A stretch of 21,559 nucleotides of DNA from CAZBYL01 sp964522805 (GCA_964522805.1 CAZFWP010000021.1:1-21559); one strand, 5' to 3'. Positions 6,852 to 14,729 are shown, counted from the stretch's first letter. The notes: generated from the letters alone by a model not told the origin. Translations and numbers: made by a program.

Positions 6852-8459
6852 ATGTCAACAACGGTAAAGGAATCTCTGGCGCTGGACACTTTTAAAGATT
6901 TTGTAGTTCTGGCGGGTTTTGGAGGATTGAACAGGCAAATTATCACTACCACATTTATTGAAGCTCCCGACTCATGGAAGTGGGCGCGAGGCGGTGAGTT
7001 TGTAATTACATTGGCCTATTCTTTTCAGAGTGAAGATGCTCTTTTGGCTGTTGTCGGAGCTCTTATTGAGCGAAATGTTGCTTGCCTTGGCATAAAGACT
7101 GACCGATATATCAAAAAGATACCTCAGTCGGTGCTGGATTTGGCCGATGCCAACGATTTTCCCATAATTCATATTCCCAGCCATGTGCCGTTCGCGGACA
7201 TTATTCATCCTGTGCAGGCACTGGTACTTCACGATCAAGCCAGACTGCTGCGTTACTCCGAAAATGTCAGGCATGCTTTTTTTGACTTAAGTGTAAACGG
7301 TGCGGAAATAGAGGAAATATTACACACGTTAGTAGAGTTCACACACTACAGCCTTGCTTTCATGGATACTTCAACTGAAGTAAGATATGTTGTGGCGGAG
7401 CCATGTTCAAAGCTCAGCGGTGCGATAGAGAACCAGCCTTTGTATCAGGTGTTGACCGCTTTCCCACATGAAGATATCTCCATAGAGGGCAAGCTGTTGG
7501 GCTACCTTATTTTTGACTCTGACGGTTCTGCTCTTCTTGATAAGTGGACGGAGATACCGATAAACCAAGCTAAAGGGGCGCTTCTGCTGTATCTTCAGAG
7601 ACGTAATGCGCAAAATCAGGTGGAGACTAGGTACCGCGGCGAGTTTGTGCAAGATCTGCTCTCCAACAATATCCGCATGGAAAGGGAAGTTTGGAACAGA
7701 GCCAGAATTTTTAATTGGGATCTTACCGGCCCTCAGGCTGTGGTGGTTGTGGATATCGATAACTACAAGAGCCGTTTGACCAGCTCGCTTGATGATGGCT
7801 TCGAGCCTTATAAGTTGGAAAACACGAAAACGAGAATTTATTCGGTAGTAAAACTCTTTGTGTCTACTCTTGGGAAAAAATTCCCCTATACGGAACTCAG
7901 TGATTCCATTGTTTACATATTTCCCGCGGGAATATCTCGCTGTGAAGACCCTCTGGGACGTAAACTTAAAGATATCCTTCCAAAAATGATGCATAAAATA
8001 AAGGAAGAAACAGATTTTACCGTTACCGTAGGAATTGGCGAACCTTGTGAGAATGTCTTTGCCTGTTATAAAAGCTATATGCAAGCGCAGGAGGGGCTGG
8101 AACTTATGCGCGAAGATACAGGCGGCAATGTTATCGCCAGGTGGCGGGAAATGGGAATGTATAAGCTGCTGCATACTCTAAGGGGTAATTCTGATGCAGA
8201 TGAGTTTATGCGAAAGTACCTGGGAGTTCTTATTGATGACGAACATAACGCAGTTCTTCTAAGTACGCTCCTTTCTTTAGTTGATAATAATTGGAATATC
8301 AGAAAGACAGCGGGTGCGCTCTCTCTTCATTACAATACCATGAAATACCGCTGCGGCAAGATATCAGAGATTTTAGGAATTGACATCGCCATTAGTGAAG
8401 ACAGACTCAACATTATGGTGGCGGCGAAACTTTACAGGCTGTCACTCCATCGCCGCTGA
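6852..8459 (+). CDS. PucR-family transcriptional regulator
   Basis: A 535-residue regulator. The N-terminal third (about 10-125) has the purine-catabolism PucR ligand-domain pattern: FGGLNRQI, then WARGGEFVITLAY, ERNVACLGIK and FPIIHIPSHVPFADI. The middle (about 290-400) contains a GGDEF-like, PucR/CdaR-type stretch with AVVVVDIDNY and VTVGIGEP. The C-terminus (about 475-530) is a CdaR/PucR helix-turn-helix: NNWNIRKTAGALSLHYNTMKYR, then LGIDI. Relatives control use of purines, glycerate, amino acids and polyamines, usually as activators that sense a substrate. ATG 6852, 7 bases after GGAGG, is preferred to the upstream ATG at 6798. It lies between the symporter block and the DUF5058 operon and likely controls one or both; this is inferred from position only. 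Confidence 0.9.
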   Translation: MSTTVKESLALDTFKDFVVLAGFGGLNRQIITTTFIEAPDSWKWARGGEFVITLAYSFQSEDALLAVVGALIERNVACLGIKTDRYIKKIPQSVLDLADANDFPIIHIPSHVPFADIIHPVQALVLHDQARLLRYSENVRHAFFDLSVNGAEIEEILHTLVEFTHYSLAFMDTSTEVRYVVAEPCSKLSGAIENQPLYQVLTAFPHEDISIEGKLLGYLIFDSDGSALLDKWTEIPINQAKGALLLYLQRRNAQNQVETRYRGEFVQDLLSNNIRMEREVWNRARIFNWDLTGPQAVVVVDIDNYKSRLTSSLDDGFEPYKLENTKTRIYSVVKLFVSTLGKKFPYTELSDSIVYIFPAGISRCEDPLGRKLKDILPKMMHKIKEETDFTVTVGIGEPCENVFACYKSYMQAQEGLELMREDTGGNVIARWREMGMYKLLHTLRGNSDADEFMRKYLGVLIDDEHNAVLLSTLLSLVDNNWNIRKTAGALSLHYNTMKYRCGKISEILGIDIAISEDRLNIMVAAKLYRLSLHRR

Positions 8460-8475
8460 GATTATTTGTATAAGC

Positions 8476-8505
8476 AAGCCGCCTTCTTATTGGAGGCGGC
8501 TTTTT
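8476..8505 (+). terminator. Rho-independent terminator after pucR
   Basis: AAGCCGCCT (8476-8484) pairs with AGGCGGCTT (8494-8502), 9-base loop, then T-rich. It starts 17 bases after the stop. Confidence 0.92.
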
Positions 8506-8506
8506 A

Positions 8507-8654
8507 ATTGCTGTTGGCTTGCAGCAATGAAAAACACGTGATTTGTCGTATTGGCACAAAATCAAACATCTTTTTTTGTACTTCGCTATGAGGAAACACT
8601 TCTGCACATTATAAAATGACGCATTTCTAAAAGAACAGAATAGATGTTGTGCCA
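8507..8654 (+). repeat. Cluster of inverted repeats before the DUF5058 operon
   Basis: First hairpin: ATTGCTG (8507-8513) with CAGCAAT (8522-8527 plus the adjoining C). Second, larger structure: TGGCACA (8552-8558) and ACATCT (8566-8571) pair with the contiguous AGATGTTGTGCCA (8642-8654), a 13-bp stem with a 7-base bulge. Inside it TTCTG (8600-8604) pairs with CAGAA (8636-8640). It could be a structured leader RNA or a DNA-level site. The rest of the 334-base gap (8655-8793) holds weak AT-rich promoter-like sequence and one TTTGCGTA motif. Confidence 0.5.
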
Positions 8655-8744
8655 CTAGGACAATGTGCGCCCAACCTGCTTGTTATATGATTTTTATACC
8701 AAATGAACAACTACTCAAATTGATATCGGCATAATAAATAACAG

Positions 8745-8752
8745 TTTGCGTA
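8745..8752 (+). promoter_or_regulatory. TTTGCGTA motif, copy 5 (upstream of the DUF5058 gene)
   Basis: Exact octamer 41 bases before the ATG at 8794, close to where the transcription start or early leader should be. Confidence 0.35.
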
Positions 8753-8793
8753 GTTTTACTTTGGTGCAGAAAATATATCAAGGAGGCTGTGTT

Positions 8794-9507
8794 ATGGGCG
8801 AAAATCTAGCGGTTGCCAACTCAATGATGGTCTGGTTTTTATGTGGTATCACTGTCCTTGTATCACTGTTTCAAGCGCTGCTTTATATGAAGATGGCGAA
8901 GAAAACGGCGATTGAGGCCAATATCCCCGAGAGTGTTACTAAGGTTGCTTTTCGTGTAGGACTTGTTTCAGCAGTGGGGCCTGCGATAGGCGTCTTTATT
9001 GTCATGGTTGGTTTGATGACGGCGATAGGTTCGCCGATGGCGTGGCTCCGCCTGTCAATTATAGGTGCGGCTGCGACAGAGCTGACAGCAGCTACAGTAG
9101 GTGCGACCGCGGCAGGTGTCACACTTGGCGGCCCTGACTATACCTTGACGGTAATGGCGGTCTCCTGGTTTACGATGGCTCTCAACGGCGCAGGCTGGCT
9201 AGTGTTTACAGGGTTGTTCTCTCCTAGTTTGGAGAAGCTCAGAGAGAAGGCCAGCGGCGGTGATATTAAATGGCTTGCGGCTCTCAGCGGCGCAGCATCC
9301 TTGGGTATCTTCGGCTACCTTAATCAGTCAGAAATAAGAAAGGGTACCGGCAATATGCTTTCGTGTGTCGGAGGAGCTCTTTGCATGGTTTTTCTGATCA
9401 AATTTGTCACCCCAAAATATCCCAAGCTTGTGGAATACTCACTGGGAATTGCAATGCTTTTCGGTATGGTTTGTGCCGTAATTTACGATGTTACCGTAGG
9501 GATGTAA
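8794..9507 (+). CDS. DUF5058 family membrane protein (putative permease subunit)
   Basis: A 237-residue integral membrane protein with six or seven hydrophobic segments. The N-terminal NSMMVWFLCGITVLVSLFQ, the central WLRLSIIGAAATEL and the preceding GPAIGVFIVMVGL match my memory of the DUF5058 family, whose function is uncharacterised. A polar, small-residue stretch, AATELTAATVGATAAG (about 90-105), breaks a membrane segment and could line a substrate path. No ATP-binding or catalytic motif is seen. ATG 8794 follows AAGGAGG (8780-8786) by 7 bases; an in-frame TTG at 8746 lies within the TTTGCGTA motif and is rejected. The next gene starts 18 bases after the stop and also encodes a membrane protein, then an amidohydrolase, so a two-subunit importer for an amide-linked substrate is the working idea. 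Confidence 0.8.
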   Translation: MGENLAVANSMMVWFLCGITVLVSLFQALLYMKMAKKTAIEANIPESVTKVAFRVGLVSAVGPAIGVFIVMVGLMTAIGSPMAWLRLSIIGAAATELTAATVGATAAGVTLGGPDYTLTVMAVSWFTMALNGAGWLVFTGLFSPSLEKLREKASGGDIKWLAALSGAASLGIFGYLNQSEIRKGTGNMLSCVGGALCMVFLIKFVTPKYPKLVEYSLGIAMLFGMVCAVIYDVTVGM

Positions 9508-9525
9508 GGAGAGGGAGGATAAACT

Positions 9526-10194
9526 ATGAATAATACTAATCTACAAGCTGAATGGAATAAAAAGTGTATCAGAATAGGAGCTCCTACTAACCTACTTGCG
9601 GCCTTTACCAGCTTTTTGCCTGTTTTGTGGCTTTGCAGCACATACAACTGCTGGCCGGAAACATCCGTAATTCTTGAAGCATGGGGTATGATTGTCGTTC
9701 TCTTCGGTGCTTTTTATTTTGTGGAGCCGTTGTCATATTATTCCGTGCTGGGCCTATCAGGAACATATCTCTCTTTCCTCTCCGGCAATATCGGCAATAT
9801 GCGTGTTCCTTGCGCGGCTATCGCGCTTGAAGCAACGAACAGTGAGAGTGGCACCCTTCAGGCAGAAGTAGCCGGAACACTTGGTATATGCGGTTCTATC
9901 GTGACTAATCTTTTCTTTGTGCTTCTTGCCGCCATTGTTGGTTCTTCAATAGTGTCAGTGCTTCCGCCGGTTGTAGCAACAGCCTTTGTGAAATATGCGG
10001 CAGGCGCAATCTTTGGCGGTACTTTTGGAAACTTTGCCATTAAGTACCCCAAGGTCGCAGTTTTTTCTGTCGGCATTCCGCTCTTCTTCGCCGTTGTCTT
10101 TAAGCTTCCGGCCTATATGTTGATAATGCTTGCGGTTTTTGGCTCAATCGCTGTTGGTAAATTCTTCTACAATAGGGAACATAAAAATAAGTAA
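9526..10194 (+). CDS. Unrecognised integral membrane protein, probable partner of the DUF5058 protein
   Basis: A 222-residue protein with about six or seven hydrophobic segments: NLLAAFTSFLPVLWL, ILEAWGMIVVLFGAFYFV, LGLSGTYLSFLSGNIGNM, LGICGSIVTNLFFVLLAAIVG, AFVKYAAGAIFGGTFGNFAI and VFSVGIPLFFAVVF, then a short basic tail. I do not recognise a named family with confidence. The loop VPCAAIALEATNSESGTLQAE (about 88-108) is polar and small-residue-rich and recalls the AATELTAATVGATAAG stretch of the preceding protein, hinting that the two form matching halves of one transporter. Translation starts at ATG 9526, 6 bases after GGGAGG. It sits 18 bases after the DUF5058 stop and 53 before the amidohydrolase, so it is almost certainly co-transcribed. 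Confidence 0.75.
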   Translation: MNNTNLQAEWNKKCIRIGAPTNLLAAFTSFLPVLWLCSTYNCWPETSVILEAWGMIVVLFGAFYFVEPLSYYSVLGLSGTYLSFLSGNIGNMRVPCAAIALEATNSESGTLQAEVAGTLGICGSIVTNLFFVLLAAIVGSSIVSVLPPVVATAFVKYAAGAIFGGTFGNFAIKYPKVAVFSVGIPLFFAVVFKLPAYMLIMLAVFGSIAVGKFFYNREHKNK

Positions 10195-10247
10195 ATTGCT
10201 GCGCTGCTGATTAGCGATAAGATTAAAACCATAGGGAGGTTATAAGT

Positions 10248-11435
10248 ATGTGGAGTAAATACCCGGATATTCAAAATTATGTGGTTGAAAAGAGAAGGGC
10301 GCTGCATGAGATTCCCGAGCTTGGAACATCTTTGCCTAAAACTCAGGCCTTTGTTTGCAGTGAACTTGATAAATTAGGCATAAGCTACAAAGTCGGCACG
10401 GAAGATTCTTCGATTGTCGCCATTATTGATGGGGCTTACCCTGGTAAGGTTGTGGCATTGCGCAGCGACATGGACGCTTTGCCTATCAAAGAAGACACAG
10501 GGCTGCCCTTCGCTTCAAAACATGATGGTAAAATGCATGCTTGCGGTCATGACGCTCATATGGCTATGCTCCTCGGTGCGGCTAAAATTCTCTCGGAGAA
10601 CAAAGGCGAGCTTCACGGAACAGTGAAGCTTCTGTTTCAGACAGCAGAAGAGCTGGCTACCGGTTCACGTATCATGATCAAAGAGGGTGCATTGCATAAT
10701 CCTGAGGTTGATGCTGTTTTTGGAATGCACATCGGTTCAATTCTTGACCCAATGACGACGCTGGGAACCTTTGTCGTTACTCCGGGATGCTGCATGGCTT
10801 CTTATGACAGATTTATTTTGCGTGTCAAGGGTAAAGGATGCCATGGCTCTGCTCCGGAAAAGGGTGTGGACCCAATTGTCATGGCGGCCAATATTATTCT
10901 CGCCTTGGAAAATATAAATTCAAGAGAAGTTGCGGCCACCTCTCCTGCAGTAGTCACTGTGGGAATGATTAATGCCGGTTTCGCCTTTAACGTTATTCCC
11001 AATGAGGTTGTTATTGAAGGAACTACCAGAGCGCTTGATGAAGGTGTGCGCCAATATCTTGCCAAACGTATTGAGGAGATAGCCACTGGTGTTGCAAAAG
11101 CGTACCGTGGTATTTGCGAGATGGAAATGGTGTGGGGCGCTGCTCCGGTAATCAACGACCCAGAGATGGCGGTGCTGGCGGCACGTGCTGCGGCGAAAGT
11201 TGTCGGTGAAGGTGCGGTAGTTACATCGCTGCCGACCCCCAATATGGGAGGAGAGGATTTTGCCTATTTCCTTACCGAGAAAAAAGGTGCTTATATGTTC
11301 CTATCTTCCTCAAACCCTGAAAAGGGAACCAATGTTCCGCACCATAACGCAAAATTTGATGTGGACGAAGATGTGCTTCATTTAGGGACAGAGATATTTG
11401 TTTCCATTGTCAACGATTATTTGGAGGCTAAATAG
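10248..11435 (+). CDS. M20D-family amidohydrolase (N-acyl amino acid / peptide-conjugate hydrolase)
   Basis: Cytoplasmic metallo-amidohydrolase of peptidase family M20D, whose members (hippurate hydrolase, N-acetyl-L-amino acid or IAA-amino acid hydrolases) cut an acyl group from an amino acid. All metal-site residues are visible: MHACGHDAHM gives C99 and H101, TAEE gives E134/E135, GMH gives H161, and PHHNAKFDVDE near the C-terminus gives H366. The lid or dimerisation domain spans about 185-300 (GCHGSAPEKGVDPIVMA, GFAFNVIPNEV). Its length of 395 residues is standard. ATG 10248 is 8 bases after GGGAGG. It has no signal peptide, so substrate must be imported, consistent with the two membrane proteins upstream. 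Which acyl group it prefers cannot be told from sequence. Confidence 0.92.
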   Translation: MWSKYPDIQNYVVEKRRALHEIPELGTSLPKTQAFVCSELDKLGISYKVGTEDSSIVAIIDGAYPGKVVALRSDMDALPIKEDTGLPFASKHDGKMHACGHDAHMAMLLGAAKILSENKGELHGTVKLLFQTAEELATGSRIMIKEGALHNPEVDAVFGMHIGSILDPMTTLGTFVVTPGCCMASYDRFILRVKGKGCHGSAPEKGVDPIVMAANIILALENINSREVAATSPAVVTVGMINAGFAFNVIPNEVVIEGTTRALDEGVRQYLAKRIEEIATGVAKAYRGICEMEMVWGAAPVINDPEMAVLAARAAAKVVGEGAVVTSLPTPNMGGEDFAYFLTEKKGAYMFLSSSNPEKGTNVPHHNAKFDVDEDVLHLGTEIFVSIVNDYLEAK

Positions 11436-11470
11436 TTTTGTTCTTAGGATAAAGACAGCGATACTTTGTA

Positions 11471-11502
11471 AAAACCGCGCCGATACACTGGCGCGGTTTT
11501 TT
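11471..11502. terminator. Bidirectional terminator between convergent genes
   Basis: AAAACCGCGCC (11471-11481) pairs perfectly with GGCGCGGTTTT (11490-11500), 8-base loop, T-rich on both strands. It serves the amidohydrolase operon and the convergent homoserine dehydrogenase gene. Confidence 0.93.
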
Positions 11503-11549
11503 ATGCGTTTTTATGAGGATGAAATTGAGATGATGCGTCCGGCGATCTC

Positions 11550-12563
11550 CTATGCCATGGCGATCAGGTCTGTTAAAAGAGCCTGGCCGGTCTCTTTTCT
11601 TCCTGCTCCGGGGCCAGTCAGTGTGACATCACCCAAATTGTCGGTAGTAACAGTTATGGCGTTTGTTGCGCCTCTGATAGCGGAAAGAGGGTGAGAGCAT
11701 GGTATCTCCATTGGCCTCACATAAGCTTTGACGCCATTTTCTCCCTGTTCAACTCCTGCTATCAGTTTAATAATGCAGCCGCTTTCTTTGGCCTTTTTAA
11801 TTCTTTCCGCTGTAACGGCGCTGATTCCCTCTCGCTCGATATCGCCAACGGGAATGTGTTTACTGAAGAAAATATCGGAGATTATCGATACTTTGACTGC
11901 CGCATCCCAGCCGTCAACGTCTCCGCTGGGGTCGGCTTCGGCATAACCGCGTCCCTTAGCTTCCTCCAGAGCCTCCGCGTAGCTCTTTCCCTCTTCCATT
12001 CTTGTCAGCATGTAGTTGGTCGTACCGTTCAAAATGCCGGCGACTTTTTGTACTGTACAGCCTGCCATGCCGCTGCGTACCATCTGAATTAGGGGGGTAC
12101 CGCTCATTACCACGCCTTCGTAGCGGAATTTAGCTCCGCAGTCCCTGCCAAGTGTCGTTAATTCATCAAAAGCCACTGCCAGAGGCCCTTTATTGGTAGT
12201 GGTCACGCTGATGCCTTTTGCTAGTGCCGTCTTTATATGAGTGAGTCCCGGTTCGCCAGTTTGCAGGTTTGTCGGAGTTGCTTCTGCGAGCATCGTCGCT
12301 CTGGACATATCCAGAAGTTCGCCGAAATAGCCGCTTGTGTTCTTCATTTTTGCGAAGGAGCCGTATTCCTTAATGTGCCGGAGAACTTCTGCAAGGTCCA
12401 GTCCGTTGGGGTCTGCAATGGTTCCCTTCATAAGGTCGGTTATCATCGTAACCTGGAATGTAAAACCGTACTTCTCTTCCAATGTGCTGCGTTTATTATG
12501 CAGTATTTCAAGAAGGGCAGTGCCGACATTGCCGCATCCTGCAAGCGCGATGTTGTTTATCAT
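11550..12563 (-). CDS. Homoserine dehydrogenase (short form without ACT domain)
   Basis: Reduces aspartate semialdehyde to homoserine with NAD(P)H, the branch step to threonine and methionine. Seen: the nucleotide fold IALAGCGNVG (G9-x-G11-x-x-G14), TTTNKGPLA with the conserved catalytic lysine, GVVMSGTPLI, GILNGTTNYMLTRME, and EADPSGDVDGWDAAVK holding the acidic substrate-site residues and second lysine. At 337 residues it stops after the catalytic domain: the C-terminal ACT domain found in the roughly 430-residue forms is absent, so direct feedback inhibition through that domain is not expected. ATG at 12563 lies 7 bases after AGGAGG (complement of 12571-12576); an in-frame TTG two codons upstream is too close. 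It is monocistronic between two terminators; other threonine-pathway genes are not adjacent. Confidence 0.93.
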   Translation of the reverse strand: MINNIALAGCGNVGTALLEILHNKRSTLEEKYGFTFQVTMITDLMKGTIADPNGLDLAEVLRHIKEYGSFAKMKNTSGYFGELLDMSRATMLAEATPTNLQTGEPGLTHIKTALAKGISVTTTNKGPLAVAFDELTTLGRDCGAKFRYEGVVMSGTPLIQMVRSGMAGCTVQKVAGILNGTTNYMLTRMEEGKSYAEALEEAKGRGYAEADPSGDVDGWDAAVKVSIISDIFFSKHIPVGDIEREGISAVTAERIKKAKESGCIIKLIAGVEQGENGVKAYVRPMEIPCSHPLSAIRGATNAITVTTDNLGDVTLTGPGAGRKETGQALLTDLIAMA

Positions 12564-12655
12564 TGTCAAACCTCCTATAAATAAAATTACTCATATTCTA
12601 AAGAAAATAAAAGTTTTTCAAAAATATGATGAGTCAGTATATCATAATTTTGCAT

Positions 12656-12702
12656 AAAAAGCGGGGCATCTTTCCTTTTTTTAAGGAAAGATGCCCCGCT
12701 TT
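12656..12702. terminator. Long perfect hairpin terminator
   Basis: Arms 12658-12677 and 12683-12702 are perfectly complementary over 20 bp with a five-base loop. On the minus strand the stem ends in CTTTTT, a rho-independent terminator for the helicase gene whose stop is at 12721. On the plus strand the tail is less T-rich. It also isolates the homoserine dehydrogenase promoter region (12577-12655) from the helicase. Confidence 0.92.
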
Positions 12703-12720
12703 AATTATTTTGTAAGTTGT

Positions 12721-14535
12721 CTATTTGCTGAAGCGTCTTCTCTTGGAACGTTCTCCATCTCTTTCGGGCTTGCGTTCTCTATGGAAAGGACGTCCTTCGC
12801 CTCCGTGGTAGGAACCGCCTTCTCTGCTTTCACGGCGTTCGGAGCCGGCATCTATAGGTCTGACAGAGGATGTGTTGAGTCCTTCACGGGCGAGACGCTC
12901 TTTACGTGAGTCAAAGACCGCTGCGCCTTTTGCTGAGATCTCCACTGTGGCGCTGTTATCGCGAAGCTTGATGTTTCCGACATCTTCGCGTCCGATGCCG
13001 ATGCAGCGGCAAACCATTCCAAGGAGAGGCCCTACTTCCCATCCGTCTGCGCGTCCTTCTGAGAACTGTACCGCTATGCCGCCTCCCATTTCGGGGCGCT
13101 GAAAACGATCTTTTTTCGGCGAACCAGAAGATATCTTGTCGGCGAAGCGTCCCTGTCGGGGAGCTGAAGTACCATCTCTGCGTCCCTTGTCGCGGCTCAT
13201 TTCCAAAGCCACATCTTCACGGATTGAGTAGCCGGAGGGCTGGTCGCCGTATGCTTTTGTAAGCAAACCGGAGATGAGCATTACCGCTTCGTCTCTTGTC
13301 AGCAAATCCTGTGCCCAAGTAAGGAACTGATCTGATTCTAGAGCATGGTCGAGAATAGTCTTTTCAAAACGGATTCTTGCCTGTCCCTCGATTTCATCGG
13401 CATCGGGAGCGGGAATCCATTCCATTTTCATATGTGAACCGGCGTTCTGTGTCATAAACTTAAACTGGCGTGCTTCACGAGCTGTAAGGAGAAGCATGTT
13501 GCTGCCTTCATGTCCCGCTCTTCCGGTACGTCCGCTGCGGTGCACAAATGATTCTAAGTTCTGCGGCAGACCAAACTGAATTACGTGACTTACTGCGTCA
13601 ATGTCCAGTCCGCGGGCGGCGACGTCTGTGGCTACAAGAATGGAAACTCTGCCGCCGCGGAGCGCTCCGAGAGCGCTGTTCCTTTCGCGTTGGCTCATAT
13701 CTCCGTGGATTGCCGTAGCTCTAAAACCGATATCGCAAAGTTTATCGGCAATTTCCTGAGTTTCTGCTCTGGTACCGCAGAAAAGCAGAGCGCGGCTGGG
13801 ATTTTCCCATATGAGAACATTAGTGAGTCCTTCAAAACGCCTGCGTGAGGGAATAATATATGTTTTCTGCGTAATATCCTCATGTGTGGTGATGTCGGAT
13901 ACGAGAGAGATCTTTTTCGGCGCGTCAAGGTAACGCTTGGCCAATGACAGCACTTCGGGCGGCATCGTAGCGGAGAAGAGCCATGTTCTTTCAGCGTGCG
14001 GCATTGCCTCAAGAATTGCTTCCATCTCATCACGGAAGCCCATGTCCAGCATATGGTCTCCTTCATCGAGAATGATGCTGGTTATAGCATCGCCTTTAAA
14101 TGTGCCTCTTCTGATGTGGTCAAGTAATCTTCCCGGAGTGCCTACGACAACATTGGCTCCATCGCGAAGCGAACGAATTTGGCGCTCCATATCTAGACCG
14201 CCAACCAGTGTGGCGACTCTGACGCCGCAATTAGCCCCGACCCATGCGAACTCGCGTGCAGTCTGCTGCGCCAGCTCTCGTGTGGGCGAAAGAACAATTA
14301 TCTGCGGCTCTCTGACCTTTGTATCCATAATGTTAATCAGCGGCAGAGCAAAAGCTAGTGTTTTACCTGAACCTGTTCTGGCCTGCACGATGACGTCTGA
14401 GTCAATAAGTGTTTCGTCCTCAAGCACTCTTACCTGGACGGGCATAGGTGATTCGAAGCCCTTCTTTTCCAGTGTGCTGATAAGTTCGGGCCGCAGATTA
14501 AAATCTGCGAATTTTACAGTCATATCTTGTGTCAT
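12721..14535 (-). CDS. DEAD-box RNA helicase with DbpA-type RNA-binding domain (CsdA/DeaD-like)
   Basis: ATP-dependent RNA helicase of 604 residues, probably acting in ribosome assembly, mRNA unwinding or cold growth. Seen in order: Q motif around FNLRPELI and Q34, motif I ARTGSGKT (52-59), PTRELA (84-89), TPGR (133-136), motif II DEGD (157-160), SAT (188-190), ATDVAARGLDI and HRSGRTGRAG. A DbpA-type domain follows at about 480-555 (GIAVQFSEGRADGWEVGPL, then IGIGREDVGNIKL), and the tail is rich in R, E, G and S, typical of RNA-binding ends. The unusual point is motif II: the alanine of DEAD is glycine (codon GGA). ATG 14535 is 9 bases after GGGAGG. It has a consensus promoter and a long, hairpin-rich leader. 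Confidence 0.95.
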   Translation of the reverse strand: MTQDMTVKFADFNLRPELISTLEKKGFESPMPVQVRVLEDETLIDSDVIVQARTGSGKTLAFALPLINIMDTKVREPQIIVLSPTRELAQQTAREFAWVGANCGVRVATLVGGLDMERQIRSLRDGANVVVGTPGRLLDHIRRGTFKGDAITSIILDEGDHMLDMGFRDEMEAILEAMPHAERTWLFSATMPPEVLSLAKRYLDAPKKISLVSDITTHEDITQKTYIIPSRRRFEGLTNVLIWENPSRALLFCGTRAETQEIADKLCDIGFRATAIHGDMSQRERNSALGALRGGRVSILVATDVAARGLDIDAVSHVIQFGLPQNLESFVHRSGRTGRAGHEGSNMLLLTAREARQFKFMTQNAGSHMKMEWIPAPDADEIEGQARIRFEKTILDHALESDQFLTWAQDLLTRDEAVMLISGLLTKAYGDQPSGYSIREDVALEMSRDKGRRDGTSAPRQGRFADKISSGSPKKDRFQRPEMGGGIAVQFSEGRADGWEVGPLLGMVCRCIGIGREDVGNIKLRDNSATVEISAKGAAVFDSRKERLAREGLNTSSVRPIDAGSERRESREGGSYHGGEGRPFHRERKPERDGERSKRRRFSK

Positions 14536-14562
14536 ATTGGAATTCCTCCCCTAGTTTACGCC

Positions 14563-14721
14563 GTTGCACGAAATCCCTACGTGTGGCGCAACCGAGTAAG
14601 GTGATCGTATTTCTCCCATTGGAACAAGCCGCGATAGGCGGAAGGGGTGTTTATGCAACAGCGACGGCTCATTTTGAGCCAAGTGATTCGGATATAATAT
14701 CCGTGTGCAGATTATTCTGCA
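14563..14721 (-). promoter_or_regulatory. Hairpin-rich 5' leader of the helicase mRNA
   Basis: From a predicted start near 14723 to the ATG the leader is about 190 bases. Read on the minus strand it carries three consecutive perfect inverted repeats: TGCAG-AATAAT-CTGCA (14721-14706), CGGATAT-T-ATATCCG (14703-14689) and GGCTCA-AAA-TGAGCC (14680-14666). Nearer the start codon, GTTGC...CACG (14592-14580) pairs with CGTGCAAC (14570-14563) with a bulge. Helicases of this type commonly have long, temperature-sensitive leaders. The whole gap 14536-14893 is 358 bases and holds this leader and two divergent promoters. Confidence 0.5.
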
Positions 14722-14729
14722 ACTGATGA

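Noticed and set aside
6674..6895. 73-codon frame before the PucR gene
   Set aside because: No Shine-Dalgarno, overlaps the PucR start in another frame, and the protein has no recognisable pattern; the region behaves as a leader.
7407..8174. 255-codon minus-strand frame inside pucR
   Set aside because: Antisense shadow of a clearly recognised coding region, with no ribosome-binding site or family resemblance.
13937..14554. 205-codon plus-strand frame opposite the helicase
   Set aside because: Serine-rich shadow of the helicase frame; the helicase motifs on the other strand are unambiguous.
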